Position numbers and translations under genes: made by a program
From: Entoloma clypeatum
Taxonomy: Eukaryota; Basidiomycota; Agaricomycetes; Agaricales; Entolomataceae
Direction of reading: 5' to 3'
Assembly (NCBI GenBank): GCA_963565915.1
Contig: OY751494.1
Span: 1,860,001-1,924,000, forward strand
DNA: 64,000 nucleotides
Notes under the pieces: generated by a model
Told to the model about the DNA's origin: nothing
What the model saw: the letters and a program-made list of their open reading frames with translations, nothing else
The model's database searches: none
Part shown: positions 35,236 through 46,541 of the stretch, one piece after another
How positions within the stretch are numbered: position 1 is the first letter of the stretch
Layout of the letters: each line of letters starts with the position of its first letter

Positions 35236-37518
35236 TTAATAAGTATGACTCTGTGAAATATACCCTGTGGGACCTGATTGTGCAGACGACCATTGCCCTT
35301 GACGGTCAATTTGTGCGGGAGGATTTGGAGGTGGGCCAGGATGGTATGGAAGTTGAGGCGGAGGCGGAGGTGGTAGAGGGGTCTGTCCAAGGAACTCAGA
35401 AGCTGGAGGAAGAGTCGACTGATACATGACAGGTGGTTGGGGCAATGTTGACTGTCGACGTGACCTCGGAGGGGGTACGTTCTGTGGCGGAGAAGGGGTT
35501 GATGGAACGGTAGCGGCATGCTGGTCGTGGGGCACAGGAGGTAAACTCGATTCTCGCTGGGACGATGTACCAAGAAACAGCTGAGGAGGGGGGGGAGGGG
35601 GAGGAGGAGGAGGGAATCCGTTGACAGTATGGCCACTGGACGTGAACGTTTGTTGAGATGGTTGATCAACAGGATGCTGTAAAGGAGGTGGCGGTGGTGG
35701 GGGAGGGGGAGGAGGTTGGTATACACTGTTGGCTGGGTTAAAGGAGTTGATGGGCTGGTGTAGGCTATTAGGTGGGGGTATAGAATATGATCCCGAAACT
35801 TGTTGTGCGTATATAACCTGTGGTTGTTGAGGAAGAGGCCGTGATGCGACAGCTAAACTGGACGGAAGAGAAATACTAGAAGGAAGTGGAACGCCGCCGT
35901 CATGAGAAGGCGACGGCGTCGTGAAAAAGCCCAGGTATGCCTGCGTTGCTGCCGCTGGCACAGGGGTATATGACTGTGGTATGGGGGTTGTCGAAAGATT
36001 CTGGATGTAATTAAACGATTGTGACTGAGGGAATGACTGCTGTGGAATAAAGGAGCTAGAAGGCACAGAGGCAAGGTATGCATCAACACTTGTGGATGTT
36101 GGAATCTGCGAAGCATATACGGGCTGAGAAGTAGGCTGGTGTGCACTGTAACCTAATGTCGAAGGGCTAAAACCTGCTGCGTCGGATGGAGGGGCTAAAG
36201 GTATAAATCCGGAGGATGTGGTTGGTATGCTATGCCGGGGGCCGCGATGAGTGGGACCTTGGTGATGGTACGCCGATGATTGATGTTCATATGTAGACTG
36301 ATAACCCGAGTGACTAGGATAGTGAGGAGGCAATCTATGATGTTGAGGAGATTGTCCTTGAGGTTGATCATAAGAGTATACAGAAGCACCATCGGATATG
36401 CTCTGATTGTATCCGCCCGAAACATGAGAACGAAAGGTCGAATAACCGGAGGGGGAAGAAGGCCGCGGAGTGTGCCCTCCGCGTGGAGGCTGTGAGGAAA
36501 ATATGAGCAAAGATACAGTTCTTTCTTAAAACTACATACAGGAAAACTTTCCCTTCGGCGATTGTGGTCTGAAACACCAAATTCTTGGAATTCATTGGCA
36601 ACCTGGTCAACAGCCGAAAAGTAAGACTTCTGCTCATAGGGTGGTGCGTAGAGATCGAGTTTGGCAAGGGAACTAGAAGGTCGAAGGGATCCCGGAATTG
36701 TATCTGAATTTTGCCTCGAATGTTCAAGTAGGCTGCTGGCCGAGACAATTCGGGACGTCTGCGAAGTTCCGTTTGCTGATGGGTCTCCTGAAGGTACAAA
36801 GGATCCAGGACCTGCATATTGCATATTTTTAGCCGGCTTTGGTGTGGTTTTCTTTTCAGGAGGAGGGGCCTGCAAGTCGTGAACGGTTGTCGGGCAATTT
36901 GAAAGGCCCAAAGTAATAAATATCTCACGTTTGACCAGAACGTTAATTCCAGATAGACCTTCCCGGCGAATTTGTCCTTGTGGTTCAAGGTGAACCACTC
37001 TGTAGCATTCGAGTTGAGATACTGGCCGTGTCGGGAACAGGGAAATCGACATTTACCATCAGTCTCCCCTTTGGTCAAGACCTCAGTCAAGTCAACGCTT
37101 GCTTCTCCAATAAGATCCGGCTCGCGCGCGTCATCTGCAAAACACGCAAGCCTCATGATTTTTCCACCTTTGATTTTCCTTGATTCCTTCTCATCTTTCG
37201 GGGGTAATGGGGGCGGAGTCCTGCTGCCATTCGCGGACCTGTCTAGGATATCGCACACGTCTTCGAATAAAGTGAATCGAATTTCCTCGTCCCATTCAGG
37301 ATGTTGACCCCCGCGCCTGATCGCCTTTGTCCTGCGTTTCTCGCCATTGACTTCCACGACACAGTATGGGTCTTGTTTTCCAATATGCCTTTTATTCGGG
37401 AGATGATTCTAGGTTAAAACGATGTCAGATCAGAAGACAGGTGATTCTGCGTACTTCCACGAACCGCTTTGAGGACAACGACGATGAGGGTCCCAATCTC
37501 CCGAGGTGTGGCCGACAT
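35236..37518 (-). CDS. C2-domain, proline-rich protein, Inn1/Fic1-like
   Basis: Predicted 686-aa protein. Exons: 37465-37518, 37057-37408, 36929-36999, 36540-36869, 35236-36489. Seen: an N-terminal C2 domain at about residues 5-155 (GTLIVVVLKANHLPNKRHIG, KQDPYCVVEVNGEKRRTKAI, GGQHPEWDEEIRFTLFED, DLIGEASVDLTEV, KVYLELTFWS), then a long disordered tail with several proline runs of up to about 11 residues. C2 plus proline-rich tail is the layout of the cytokinesis ingression proteins Inn1 (yeast) and Fic1 (fission yeast), which bind SH3 proteins such as Hof1/Cdc15. The Asp residues for Ca2+ are mostly absent, as in Inn1. Orthology is inferred. Confidence 0.75.
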
Positions 37519-37686
37519 CGACCCAATGAAATTTAGCGAGAGTGGCCGAGTATGATGAGCATCTGCACTTATGGTGACCCTTAAAGCCTTGGTTTATACA
37601 TGTTTGGCCGTCAGTTGTTGTGGTAGCAAGGCACTGTCTGGCAGTGTCTGCATCTCATCATGTCAATCTATACGATACATCATCCA

Positions 37687-40188
37687 TTATTGGCCTGGTT
37701 TATAGCTCTTGTTCTCTTTGAGGATCAGCCCCGGCTTACGATCCGCCAAGTCAAGTATCATCTCCGCAAAATAGCTGTTGGCCCAGGCAAACCACGGACG
37801 CGTGAAACTCGAGTCATATATTGACTGGGATTCATGAATCAAACCCAAGCCATCTGTGTTCTGTCAGAGAGTTAGCCTCAAGTCATTAATACACGGTACA
37901 TCACCACTGACGTTCGCGATAAGGTACAAAGAGTGCAAGATTTCGTCGTCATCATCGGTCCCAAAGATCGCAGAAATATGCGACATCGGCCTGCAAAAAA
38001 AGGATTAGAGAATTCTTACATCAATCAAATAAACCCTATCGTTTACCAAGGGTGCCATGGGTCGACATGAGGTCCGCTGAATCGGAGAGGGTCGTAAATC
38101 GTAAACACGCGTTGCGCTGAAAATCGATGAAAAAGGATGTACCCTATGCCATCGAAAGACCTTCCTGCAGAAAAATAAGGATTTCTGGGAGACAGCAGTA
38201 ACTTGCGAGTTTTGATATAAGTAGTATCTCCCCTATCCAAGAATCCGAGATATGGAAGAGATAGCAAAGACTAGACTCGAATATCCTTGTCAGAAATTCA
38301 TATTGTAAGATGGGTTAACATGGCTTACGGGTACATTGGCATCATCCATCACATATCTACCACCAAACCCTTTGAAAGCGTTCAGAATGACGTACAATCC
38401 GTATAAGAACCCACCTACCGTTGGTTTCATATGCAAAAACGTTGTCCACAACCTATAAACGTACTGTAAGCGCGAAGGAAGCCATGGATTGCCGATGCTT
38501 ACGGTGGTATTCCAAATTGCATTCCTTATAGTTGCACTCCATTTCCTTGCTTCCGAACTGACAGCTCCTAGTTGCCCGATGGAATTCAGCACATCTGCTA
38601 AATGATCCAACTCGACGCTCAGCATTGCATTGGCAGGTGTAAGAAAAGCTGATTGCGATTCAAGAATGACTTTCTTCCCATAAGATTGAACTCACGAAAG
38701 GAGCTCAAGTCATCAGAAGGGCGATGATGAGTGCCAACAAGACCAGTGTATGCTTTAGGTTCTCCGTTTCCGTAATTGTTGACCGGCGGAGAGAGGGATC
38801 CGCCACCGCCTGTCCAGTTGTAATATGATATAAAGTTGAAATTTTCATCGAATGTGGGTTGAGACTGTTCGTGGATCACCCGAAAAATCTGCTTAATCGC
38901 CGAGTGCCCTTGAAACGGAAGACGGCAATGGTAAATCTACGCATCAATTAATAGATGAGAGAATGCGGACATACAATTGTCGTTTATGAAAGAAGAGTCA
39001 TTCGTAGCTTTATAGTAAGACCTTGAAAGTTTTAGAAAGCCACAGAGGGAGTCGATCTCATACTAACAAGGTATCGCGATGAACGTCAATGAATATTTAC
39101 CATACCACACCTACTTTGCATTCAAATACAGTTTGATTGTCGACGGGCCTGAAGTTCAAAAAGTTCAAACTACTTATGGGTTCAGTGGTGGGAAAAAACA
39201 ACGGATGCCCACGGATTAACGGTTACACCAGCCGCCCAAGCGTTGTATGAAGGTGACAGGCCACTTTCAGGAGGCGGTTGAAATGCGCCGCCTAGATAGC
39301 GGAGCAGGTCAACTTTGTTGGCACGAATATCTACCACAGACGTACAATATGGGTATTGGGCAACATATCGCGCTTCGTTATTGATGACAGCTTTTACTAG
39401 CATAGCCAGTTGAGGGTCAACCCCAAGTAAAGGGTAATATGCTGCGAACTGAAGAAGAAATTATACATAAATCACATAGACTGACAACCTCTAAGGGGAC
39501 AAACCTGATTCGCAGTGTCGCGCAGCCACTGGGCTCTATAAAAATCATTCAGTCAATATTTTTTATACATCACAACGGTAACAGACGTGATATCCTGCGA
39601 ATATGCGTTAATCAGGATATTTCGACCGACAAGAGCAAGCATCTACCCCAGTGATGATAAATGCAAGGTTCTCGGTCTATGGCCGAAAACACAAGAGTTC
39701 AAGAATAAATTCGAGATAACCGGCCAAATACATACAGCATTGAAATATTTGATAGTGGTATCTACACCACATTTATAAATGATGTCTTCACGAAAGTCGA
39801 TAGATAGTGGACATACCCAATGTGTTCGGGAATGTATTCTCGAAGAGCCTGGCGATATCTGGATCCTTGAGGAGCACTTCCATATCCGTTATCACTTTCT
39901 GGGTTCCTCCAGTACCACCTTCTCGAGGAGAACGAGGTTCTTACCTCCACGGCGGAGCTGTTGAATGTTCGACAAGCCGGTTCCGGTCGCATGAACGGCA
40001 AACCCAGTGGTCCGATTGACGGTTCACCGTGGGGAGTCTGTTTCGACAGGAGGAATAAGTGGATCCGTTGGTCGTGAAGAGGTGACTTGAACCTGTGAGT
40101 AGGTCGTGTAGTCAGGACATTGAGTGACAGAGGGAGTGGATGTGAGTGCAGTAATGGCCACAAAGAGGCCACCGATGCCGATCTTCAT
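37687..40188 (-). CDS. GH125 exo-alpha-1,6-mannosidase, secreted
   Basis: Predicted 504-aa secreted enzyme removing alpha-1,6-linked mannose. It has 19 exons: 40093-40188, 39945-40037, 39817-39898, 39736-39761, 39647-39676, 39587-39594, 39505-39535, 39346-39448, 39213-39291, 39115-39148, 38975-39062, 38696-38908, 38503-38648, 38419-38452, 38329-38369, 38143-38270, 38047-38076, 37912-37990, 37687-37860. Seen: signal peptide, LGLPFMRPEPACRTFNSSAV, LFENTFPNTL, AFIITGDI, AQWLRDTANQFAAYYPLL, PPVDNQTVFECKYEIDSLCG, MLSVELDHLADV, NGFGGRYVMDDANVPSLLSL, GGPHVDPWHPWPMSHIS and RPWFAWANSYFAEMILDL. The family core is complete. Exon 6 is only 8 nt and joins AFIITGD to TAQWLRD. Confidence 0.88.
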
Positions 40189-40603
40189 GTTTGCGGTGTC
40201 TAGAACAGACCAAAAAGCATCGTTTACCAGCTCGAATGATAAAAGCGGGAGCGCATCGCTCCAGGGCAGCATGTGCAGTTGGGCAAATCTTAAGCAAGGA
40301 GGTCGGGCGGCCCGGGGAGTCCCGGGTATAAGTATGGAGGGGACGAACGATACCCCAGCATTGATTTGCCCTGAGCTCGTTATCGTTCAGGTCAATGAGC
40401 GAAAGATTTTAGATAGTCTGGCAAGGGAGTGTCATCAATGAGATGCAGGTAACATGGAACCGTGTGTAAGACTCTATAAGTGATGGAATACCGGAGTTAA
40501 ATGTCATAGCCTAATTACAAGTAGGCCTAGGCAAGTGGATAGATAGACAAGAGATTCAGAAAAAGAGTGGAAACGAATCATTCAAAATCGAGGCCACGGC
40601 TAA
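40189..40603. other. intergenic region, GH125 upstream
   Basis: This 415-bp gap contains the GH125 promoter and the 3' untranslated region of the Ser/Pro-rich gene. No gene is supported. Confidence 0.45.
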
Positions 40604-42181
40604 TCATCGCCAGCTGGCGTCGGAATTCTGACGACTGACTGATTCGGAAGATTGAACAGAAGCGTCAACCAACGGCTCCTCGTCTATCGAGGCGCGTTTT
40701 GCCTCATTTTCGCGAGAAGAACCCGAATCAGCATCGAGGTTGGAAGCTTCCACAGGAGAGGGGGGGACTTCAAAGTTTGCGTCGGCATAAGCAGAATCTG
40801 GCACTGAAGACTGCAGTGAATCCTGCTTCTCTTCCCGCTTTTCTACATCCTCTGATCGCTCATAGGGTTCCGGGCTCAGCGGACCGGTCTTGAGGCTGTA
40901 TGAGGTTCTCAAGCTCCTATCTCTTATAAGCGATGCAGCGCCCAACGGATCCCTCGCGCTCCATCGGCTAACTTCGCTCTCCCAACTGCCTCTTCTCGAG
41001 CTCCTGGGCCTCAAGGCTCGGACACTCGCGTTCACATCACGCTCCTCCAATCTTTCGTCGTCACCAAGTATGAAATGACTGGCACTTTCCGCGTCCGCGT
41101 ACGTGATGCTTCCTCCCACATGTGACACTGAATCTCCGATCCCCCTTGCAGATGGTGTCGTAGAATGACCCAATTGCGGACGTAATCCTGGGATGGCATA
41201 AGCAGATGATGCAAGGGTCAGAACGGATGCGTTGTCCCAAGGGGGAGACGATGGACGTGGATTGTTGCGCGGATGATGCGCAGTATGTAAGGGTGCCTGT
41301 ACGGGAGCAATACCAGCATGTAGTGGCAGTTGGGGCAAGGGGAAGTTTCCAGGAGCGGCTGAAGAAGGGCGAGACGAGGATTGGGGTAGGGAAGAAAATG
41401 TGACTGATGCACCACTTGCAGAGTTTTGGTGGTGGGTGGACGAGGAAGTACGAACATGGGGTGGAAAGCGGTACTGGGTTGGTGGAGTGGTGGGGACTTG
41501 AGCAATATGTGCCATGCCATTTCCATATATATCAAGACTTAATACGGTTGTGGGCTTTGTACTTGCGGACGTGCTTCTGAAAGTGCGGGGATCCGAGGCG
41601 TAGGATGATGAGGAAGGTGACGGGGAAGGGGAAGGCGGAGCACTTGGAGGTATTGGCCGAAGAGACGCATCTTCATCCGCTTCTTGGACACTTCCAGGTG
41701 ACCAGGTAGACTCGGGGGCCAGAGAGGAGTGATCCAATGAATTACTATCCGATTCTCCAATGATACTGACATCTTCTTCATTCAAAGAGATGGTCTTTCG
41801 TAGCATGGGAGGAGCTGCATCGAGTGGTCCCGATTGCCTTCCTCTTGGAGAGGGTACAGGGGATGAAACGACCCGTGAAGCCCCTCGTGGAGTGATTCGG
41901 CCTTTCGACGGTGCCGTTATTGCGTCGACAGCGGCTCTCTTCGCTCTTCCAGACCCGACCAGTTTGCGTTGAAGCCAGTTGATGATAGGCTTGCTGGAAC
42001 GGGCTGGCGCAGAGGGCGGCTGTTGTGTTGGTTTGGCTGTTGTTTTATCGTTGACGGGGACGTTTTTGGGCTTGTTGAACGGCCGCCCCTTGGGCGGAGA
42101 GCGTTTGATGGGAAATTTCAAGTTCGAAGAGGTCGCGTTGGGCTTGTCAAAAGCAGGGGCGGGTGCAGGGGCTGGGGCCAT
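40604..42181 (-). CDS. Ser/Pro-rich protein of unknown function
   Basis: Predicted 525-aa intronless protein starting at the ATG at 42181 (MAPAPAPAPAFDKPN). I do not recognise a folded domain. Seen: basic Lys/Pro-rich N-terminus (KRSPPKGRPFNKPKNVPV), a possible helix KPIINWLQRKLVGSGRAKRA, many SP/TP sites, a DE-rich phospho-like segment (RKTISLNEEDVSIIGESDSN), a motif SVLTLASSAYAIPG at about residues 325-338 that looks conserved in type, and repeated RSSRRGSWESEVSRWSARDP-like basic/Ser sites. The regular codon use and lack of stops over 1.6 kb support a real gene. Function unknown; a phospho-regulated scaffold is only a guess. Confidence 0.7.
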   Translation of the reverse strand: MAPAPAPAPAFDKPNATSSNLKFPIKRSPPKGRPFNKPKNVPVNDKTTAKPTQQPPSAPARSSKPIINWLQRKLVGSGRAKRAAVDAITAPSKGRITPRGASRVVSSPVPSPRGRQSGPLDAAPPMLRKTISLNEEDVSIIGESDSNSLDHSSLAPESTWSPGSVQEADEDASLRPIPPSAPPSPSPSPSSSSYASDPRTFRSTSASTKPTTVLSLDIYGNGMAHIAQVPTTPPTQYRFPPHVRTSSSTHHQNSASGASVTFSSLPQSSSRPSSAAPGNFPLPQLPLHAGIAPVQAPLHTAHHPRNNPRPSSPPWDNASVLTLASSAYAIPGLRPQLGHSTTPSARGIGDSVSHVGGSITYADAESASHFILGDDERLEERDVNASVRALRPRSSRRGSWESEVSRWSARDPLGAASLIRDRSLRTSYSLKTGPLSPEPYERSEDVEKREEKQDSLQSSVPDSAYADANFEVPPSPVEASNLDADSGSSRENEAKRASIDEEPLVDASVQSSESVSRQNSDASWR

Positions 42182-42319
42182 GGAAATACGCGAATCTGCA
42201 ATGAATGTGAAGAGGAACGACTGCGTTGCAAGTAATTGACTCACTCTCGTTGCATGTTCTTGTTATGTCATCATTCAACATACTACTACGTACTGTACAA
42301 ATGTAGATCGATTCACCAA

Positions 42320-45022
42320 TTACCACTCCATCTTCTTCCCTTTCTTAGTTATAGGCACCGCAATCTTGCCTTTGTAACCGAAGCCGTCTAACCATGGCCA
42401 CACCTCCGATCTCTTGCGTTCAAATCCGTCGATCGCTGCTTCTCTTTGCATCGTCAATGCGATGTCGTCCAAACCGTTTAACAAGCAGTGTCTCCGGAAA
42501 GTATCTGTGTCAAATGGTATTGGTGCTTTCCCTTTAGGTCTTCGGACTTCTTCTTTCTCGAGATCGACCTCTAATTCAAGCCCTGCTTCTGCATCTTCCG
42601 CTAGCGCATCACAATCCTCCTGCGGCAACACCACTGGCAGCATGCTGTTCTGCATCGCATTGTTGCGGAAGATATCGGCGAAGCTTGGCGCAATGACACA
42701 GCGAATGCCAAAATCGTTCCTGGGGGGTATCGTCAGCAATGTGAAGCATGGCTCTTCAAGAAACAACTCACAAACTCCAAGGAGCATGCTCGCGAGAACT
42801 GCCACACCCAAAATTCTTTCCAGTACACACGAGAATCTTGGCCTGGTTGTAAGGTGCACGGTTCAGGATGAAATCAGTATCCTGGCCCGTATGAGGATTT
42901 TTGCGAAGCGTATAGAACAATGCATCGCCCAAGCCAGTGCGTTTCAGAGTCTTCAAAAATTGTTTGGGGATGATCATGTCGGTGTCAACATTTTCCATGT
43001 GTAGAGCAGCCGCGATGCCCTTGACAATGGTGAATTTCGGCACACTGGAAGGCGCTTCTTTTGGGGGCAAGGTGATGGCCGACGGGGTCTCCGTTTGTGC
43101 TGGCTGCTCTGGTGCAGGGGGCGGCTGGGGTTCATCCAAGAAATCAAACGCATTTGCTAGTTTCAGCTTGGGGCCAGCAGCTATCTGAGCCTCGGCAGTA
43201 GCACCCATGAATTTCCGCACATCGGTCAACTTGCCCGTAATAGCAGCGGCAGCAGCCATGGCGGGGCTCAACAAATGCGTACGCCCACCGGCTCCCTGAC
43301 GGCCCTCGAAATTACGATTGCTCGTACTAGCACAGCGTTCGCCTGGCTCGAGTTGATCAGGATTCATTCCTAGGCACATTGAACACCCAGCCTCCCGCCA
43401 GTCAAAGCCTGCACGTTTGAAGACTGTATCGAGACCCTCAGCCTCGGCGTGCTGCTTGATCAGTCCAGAGCCGGGAACAATCATGGCGTGGACATTGGGT
43501 GCGACTTTGGCATCTGGCCCCGCCGCAAGTACGATCCTGGCTGCAGAGCGAAGGTCTTCAATGCGACTGTTGGTGCAGGAACCAATGAAGACCTTGTCAA
43601 TGACGATTTCTTGCATAGGCGTGTTCGGCGTGAGGCCCATGTACGCTAATGATCGCTCTGCCGACGCACGTTTCACGGGGTCGCTCATGGCTGAGGGGTC
43701 AGGAACACTGCCGGTGATAGGAACGACATCTTGGGGCGAAGTACCCCATGTAACGGTGGGGATGATATCTGAGGCGGGGATATTCACCTCGATGTCGAAT
43801 TTGGCACCTTCATCCGTCTTTAATGAGCGCCAGTATAGCACGGCACGATCCCAAGCCTCGCCCTTGGGTACAAGGGGACGATTTCGGAGATACTGGAAGG
43901 TGACATCGTCAGGGGCAACCATTCCAGCACGAGCACCAGCTTCGATGCTCATATTGCAAACGCTCATTCGAGCTTCCATGCTGAAACCGCGGAAAACCGA
44001 TCCGGCATATTCGATAACACATCCTGTGCCTCCAGCTGTGCCAATGACCCCGATGATGTGCAGGATGACATCTTTCGAGGTGACGCCGTCGTGGAGCGCT
44101 CCCTCGACGGTGATACGCATATTCTTGGCCTTTTTCTGCAGAAGGGTTTGTGTTGCAAGGACATGCTCAACTTCCGAAGTGCCAATGCCGAATGCGAGAG
44201 ATCCGAAAGCGCCATGAGCTGGGAAGGATGAATTTGTTGCGTGTGGTGGGAGCGTCGTGAACGGAAGACTTACTCGAAGTATGTGAATCACCGCAGACGC
44301 AAGTAATTCCTGGCAGCTAAATTACGATGCGTCTTAGTGGAATGATAAGAATAGGCAAGGACTCGAACGCGTACGGTAAATCCCTGTTCGGGGCCAATGA
44401 TATGGACGATCCCTATGCTAATGTTCAAAAGACTTGCCATCCACGGTCATAGATGCCTGGCTTACCTTGGCGTCGATCCTTCATTCCAAAATAAGTCACG
44501 CCGAACTCCTTTACATTTTCTTCGAGGGCAGCGCACTGGGCACGGGAGTCGGGTTCAGCGATGAAGGTATCGACGTTTAGGAAGTTCTTGCGTGAGACAG
44601 TGCTATCGAAGCGATGAACGCGAAACATGAACTGCAAGCGGGTCCACTCACGGTATATTATGGTCCACGGTGGCGAGAGTACAATCTGGTCGGCGTACTG
44701 GTCGTCCTGCGTTGCGGCTGCTCAGGATATCAGACGGGTACGATGATCTAAGGACGCCGACTCACAGTCCTTCAAAAGCTTGCGGGCTTGTGACTTCGTG
44801 GACAAGGTGACTAGATCGGCTTGAGTTCGCACCCCCAGTAAAAAGAAAGTTGTTGTACTTACCGATCTATATAGACCAGGGCGAGACCGTCATCGCTTAT
44901 ATCACTGTGGACGTGATGTCAGTCCATGAACGATGATGGATGGAAGATCGTCGAACGAACACGACATGATCGTCCCATATCTTGTCGTAAAGAGTTCGGG
45001 GTGCAGGGACAGGGGCGGACAT
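42320..45022 (-). CDS. LEU1: 3-isopropylmalate dehydratase (Leu1)
   Basis: Predicted 759-aa fungal Leu1, the Fe-S isomerase converting 2- to 3-isopropylmalate in leucine synthesis, with the LeuC and LeuD parts fused. Exons: 44961-45022, 44863-44904, 44766-44810, 44652-44717, 44466-44602, 44375-44412, 44274-44316, 42772-44218, 42320-42719. Seen: [42 protein letters not shown], the cluster cysteines in [29 protein letters not shown] and [11 protein letters not shown], the linker with Pro/Glu repeats at about residues 490-520, and the LeuD signature [12 protein letters not shown]. Everything required is present. It diverges from the DUF6699 gene across 211 bp. Confidence 0.97.
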
Positions 45023-45233
45023 GACGAGGGTAGGGAGGTGGGAGTGGTTGAGAGACGGTTTAATACTCCAGCTAGTAATGGTCGGCCGAAAATGTGGTCC
45101 ATTACATATCCGATGGGTTTATTCGGATCGGGGGCTACCGAAGCTTCAAGCTTTCAACAAGGCTGTGTGAGTTCATTTGTTCTGTTTCAACGTTGCGATG
45201 CATATAAACTTGGTGACCACACTGCTTCTCGCA
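45023..45233. promoter_or_regulatory. 211-bp divergent promoter, LEU1 / DUF6699 gene
   Basis: This lies between divergent start codons. A Leu3-type CCGGNNCCGG palindrome was looked for and not seen, so leucine control cannot be claimed from the sequence. Confidence 0.4.
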
Positions 45234-46279
45234 ATGGACTATGCAGACTTTGGCCGTCAGGCCACACCGTCTGTTCGAGTCATTCCGATTCCTGCCAGGA
45301 TGCCTGCGAAACCGCCACCGCCTTTTGGTGAGTCAAATGACGAATACATATCTGTATCATCTGCTTACCCTCTGCAACAGTCCCTTCCGTACACATGCAG
45401 ACTCCCGGACGTTATCCATTCGTCCCTCCAGTTCAACTTTCGCCAGTGCCATTCGTCCCTCCAGTTCAACTGTCACCATTCATCCCTCCCACTTGCTTGC
45501 CTCTGGTATACAGTACCGCAGCAAATCCTCAACCCTTGCCATCCACCCCTTGGGTACGACCCCACGAAATGCCCCATACCATACCTCCCATTCCTACCAG
45601 CCCAGGAACACTCCCGATATGGCCAGTAGATGCCGCCATCATGCCCAATCCTAATTCTCTCATCTTCCCGCCCAATTTCCCAGTCTTGCTGGAACCTGGC
45701 ACATTTCCCGCAGAACCGTGGGGCACACCAGTGCCAATCCGTATCCACCCTCACCTTTTATACAATCCATACAATCCCCTTGCCCCAATACTTCAGTGGG
45801 ATATCATTCATCGCGCTGAGCAGGCTAGAGCCCTCACCGGTCGCGATGTCTATGTCCCCGTGAAATTATCGGATCAGGCGACCTTACCTGCCTCCCCGAA
45901 GATCTGGATCTCTTCCGATCATCCTTATCTTGCCGCCTGGATGGAAGAATGGGGTCCCATCGTTGTCGAGATGGAAAAGATTACCGTCCGTGACATCCTG
46001 GATGCGATTTGGGAGTACTTCCAACAACCTTTAGCGGAAGACGAGTACGACCGAATAAAGGCCACTCCCAATGGCTTGACGAACCTCACGTACGCTGCTC
46101 GCCAGCGCGCCAAAGATTCCTACGACCTACGTTCCGTCACTCGGAGAAATGGATTCAAGCGTGCCGATGTTCTTGGGGGTCATCGGAGATTTCAAGGTCT
46201 TCGACCAGTCGCGTATGCTGACATGACATGGAAAGCATTCCTTGGACTGCTACCAGGACCAGTTCCGCGATTTACGTGA
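45234..46279 (+). CDS. DUF6699-domain protein
   Basis: Predicted 330-aa protein, exons 45234-45327 and 45381-46279. Seen: a Pro-rich N-terminal half with a short tandem repeat (FVPPVQLSPV repeated at once), then a C-terminal domain of about 150 residues: LQWDIIHRAEQARALTGRD, LPASPKIWISSDHPYLAAWM, VEMEKITVRDILDAIWEYFQ, RRNGFKRADVLGGHRRFQGL and MTWKAFLGLLPG. This matches the common basidiomycete DUF6699 region, whose function is unknown. The ATG at 45234 is chosen as the nearest in-frame start to the conserved part; 45198 is an alternative. Secretion signals are absent. Confidence 0.72.
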
Positions 46280-46541
46280 TCAAAGAACTCCCCTCATTTC
46301 TGAAGACCCAACCTTGCAGAGCGCCTGTGCCCTCCACGGGAAGCTACAGAGCTGTTTTCTCCGACATCACTAGCAATCGTCACGATAGACCTTGCATGGC
46401 GCTCTGCTATGTCACAGAAACAAGCTTATATTTCAGTTATGTTTGGAATACTATTGCACGCTTTATACCCTATGTCGCAAACGATATTCTGACGATGTTA
46501 CTTATGGTTAATGTATGTACATTATAATTTCTAGATTTGCT

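Noticed and set aside
40020..40100. Apparent one-base frameshift in the GH125 N-terminus
   Set aside because: An intron at 40038-40092 joins TYSQ to TPHGEPSIGP in frame.
43417..44217. 266-aa plus-strand ORF inside LEU1
   Set aside because: It is the antisense shadow of the strongly conserved Leu1 coding sequence and has no family signature.
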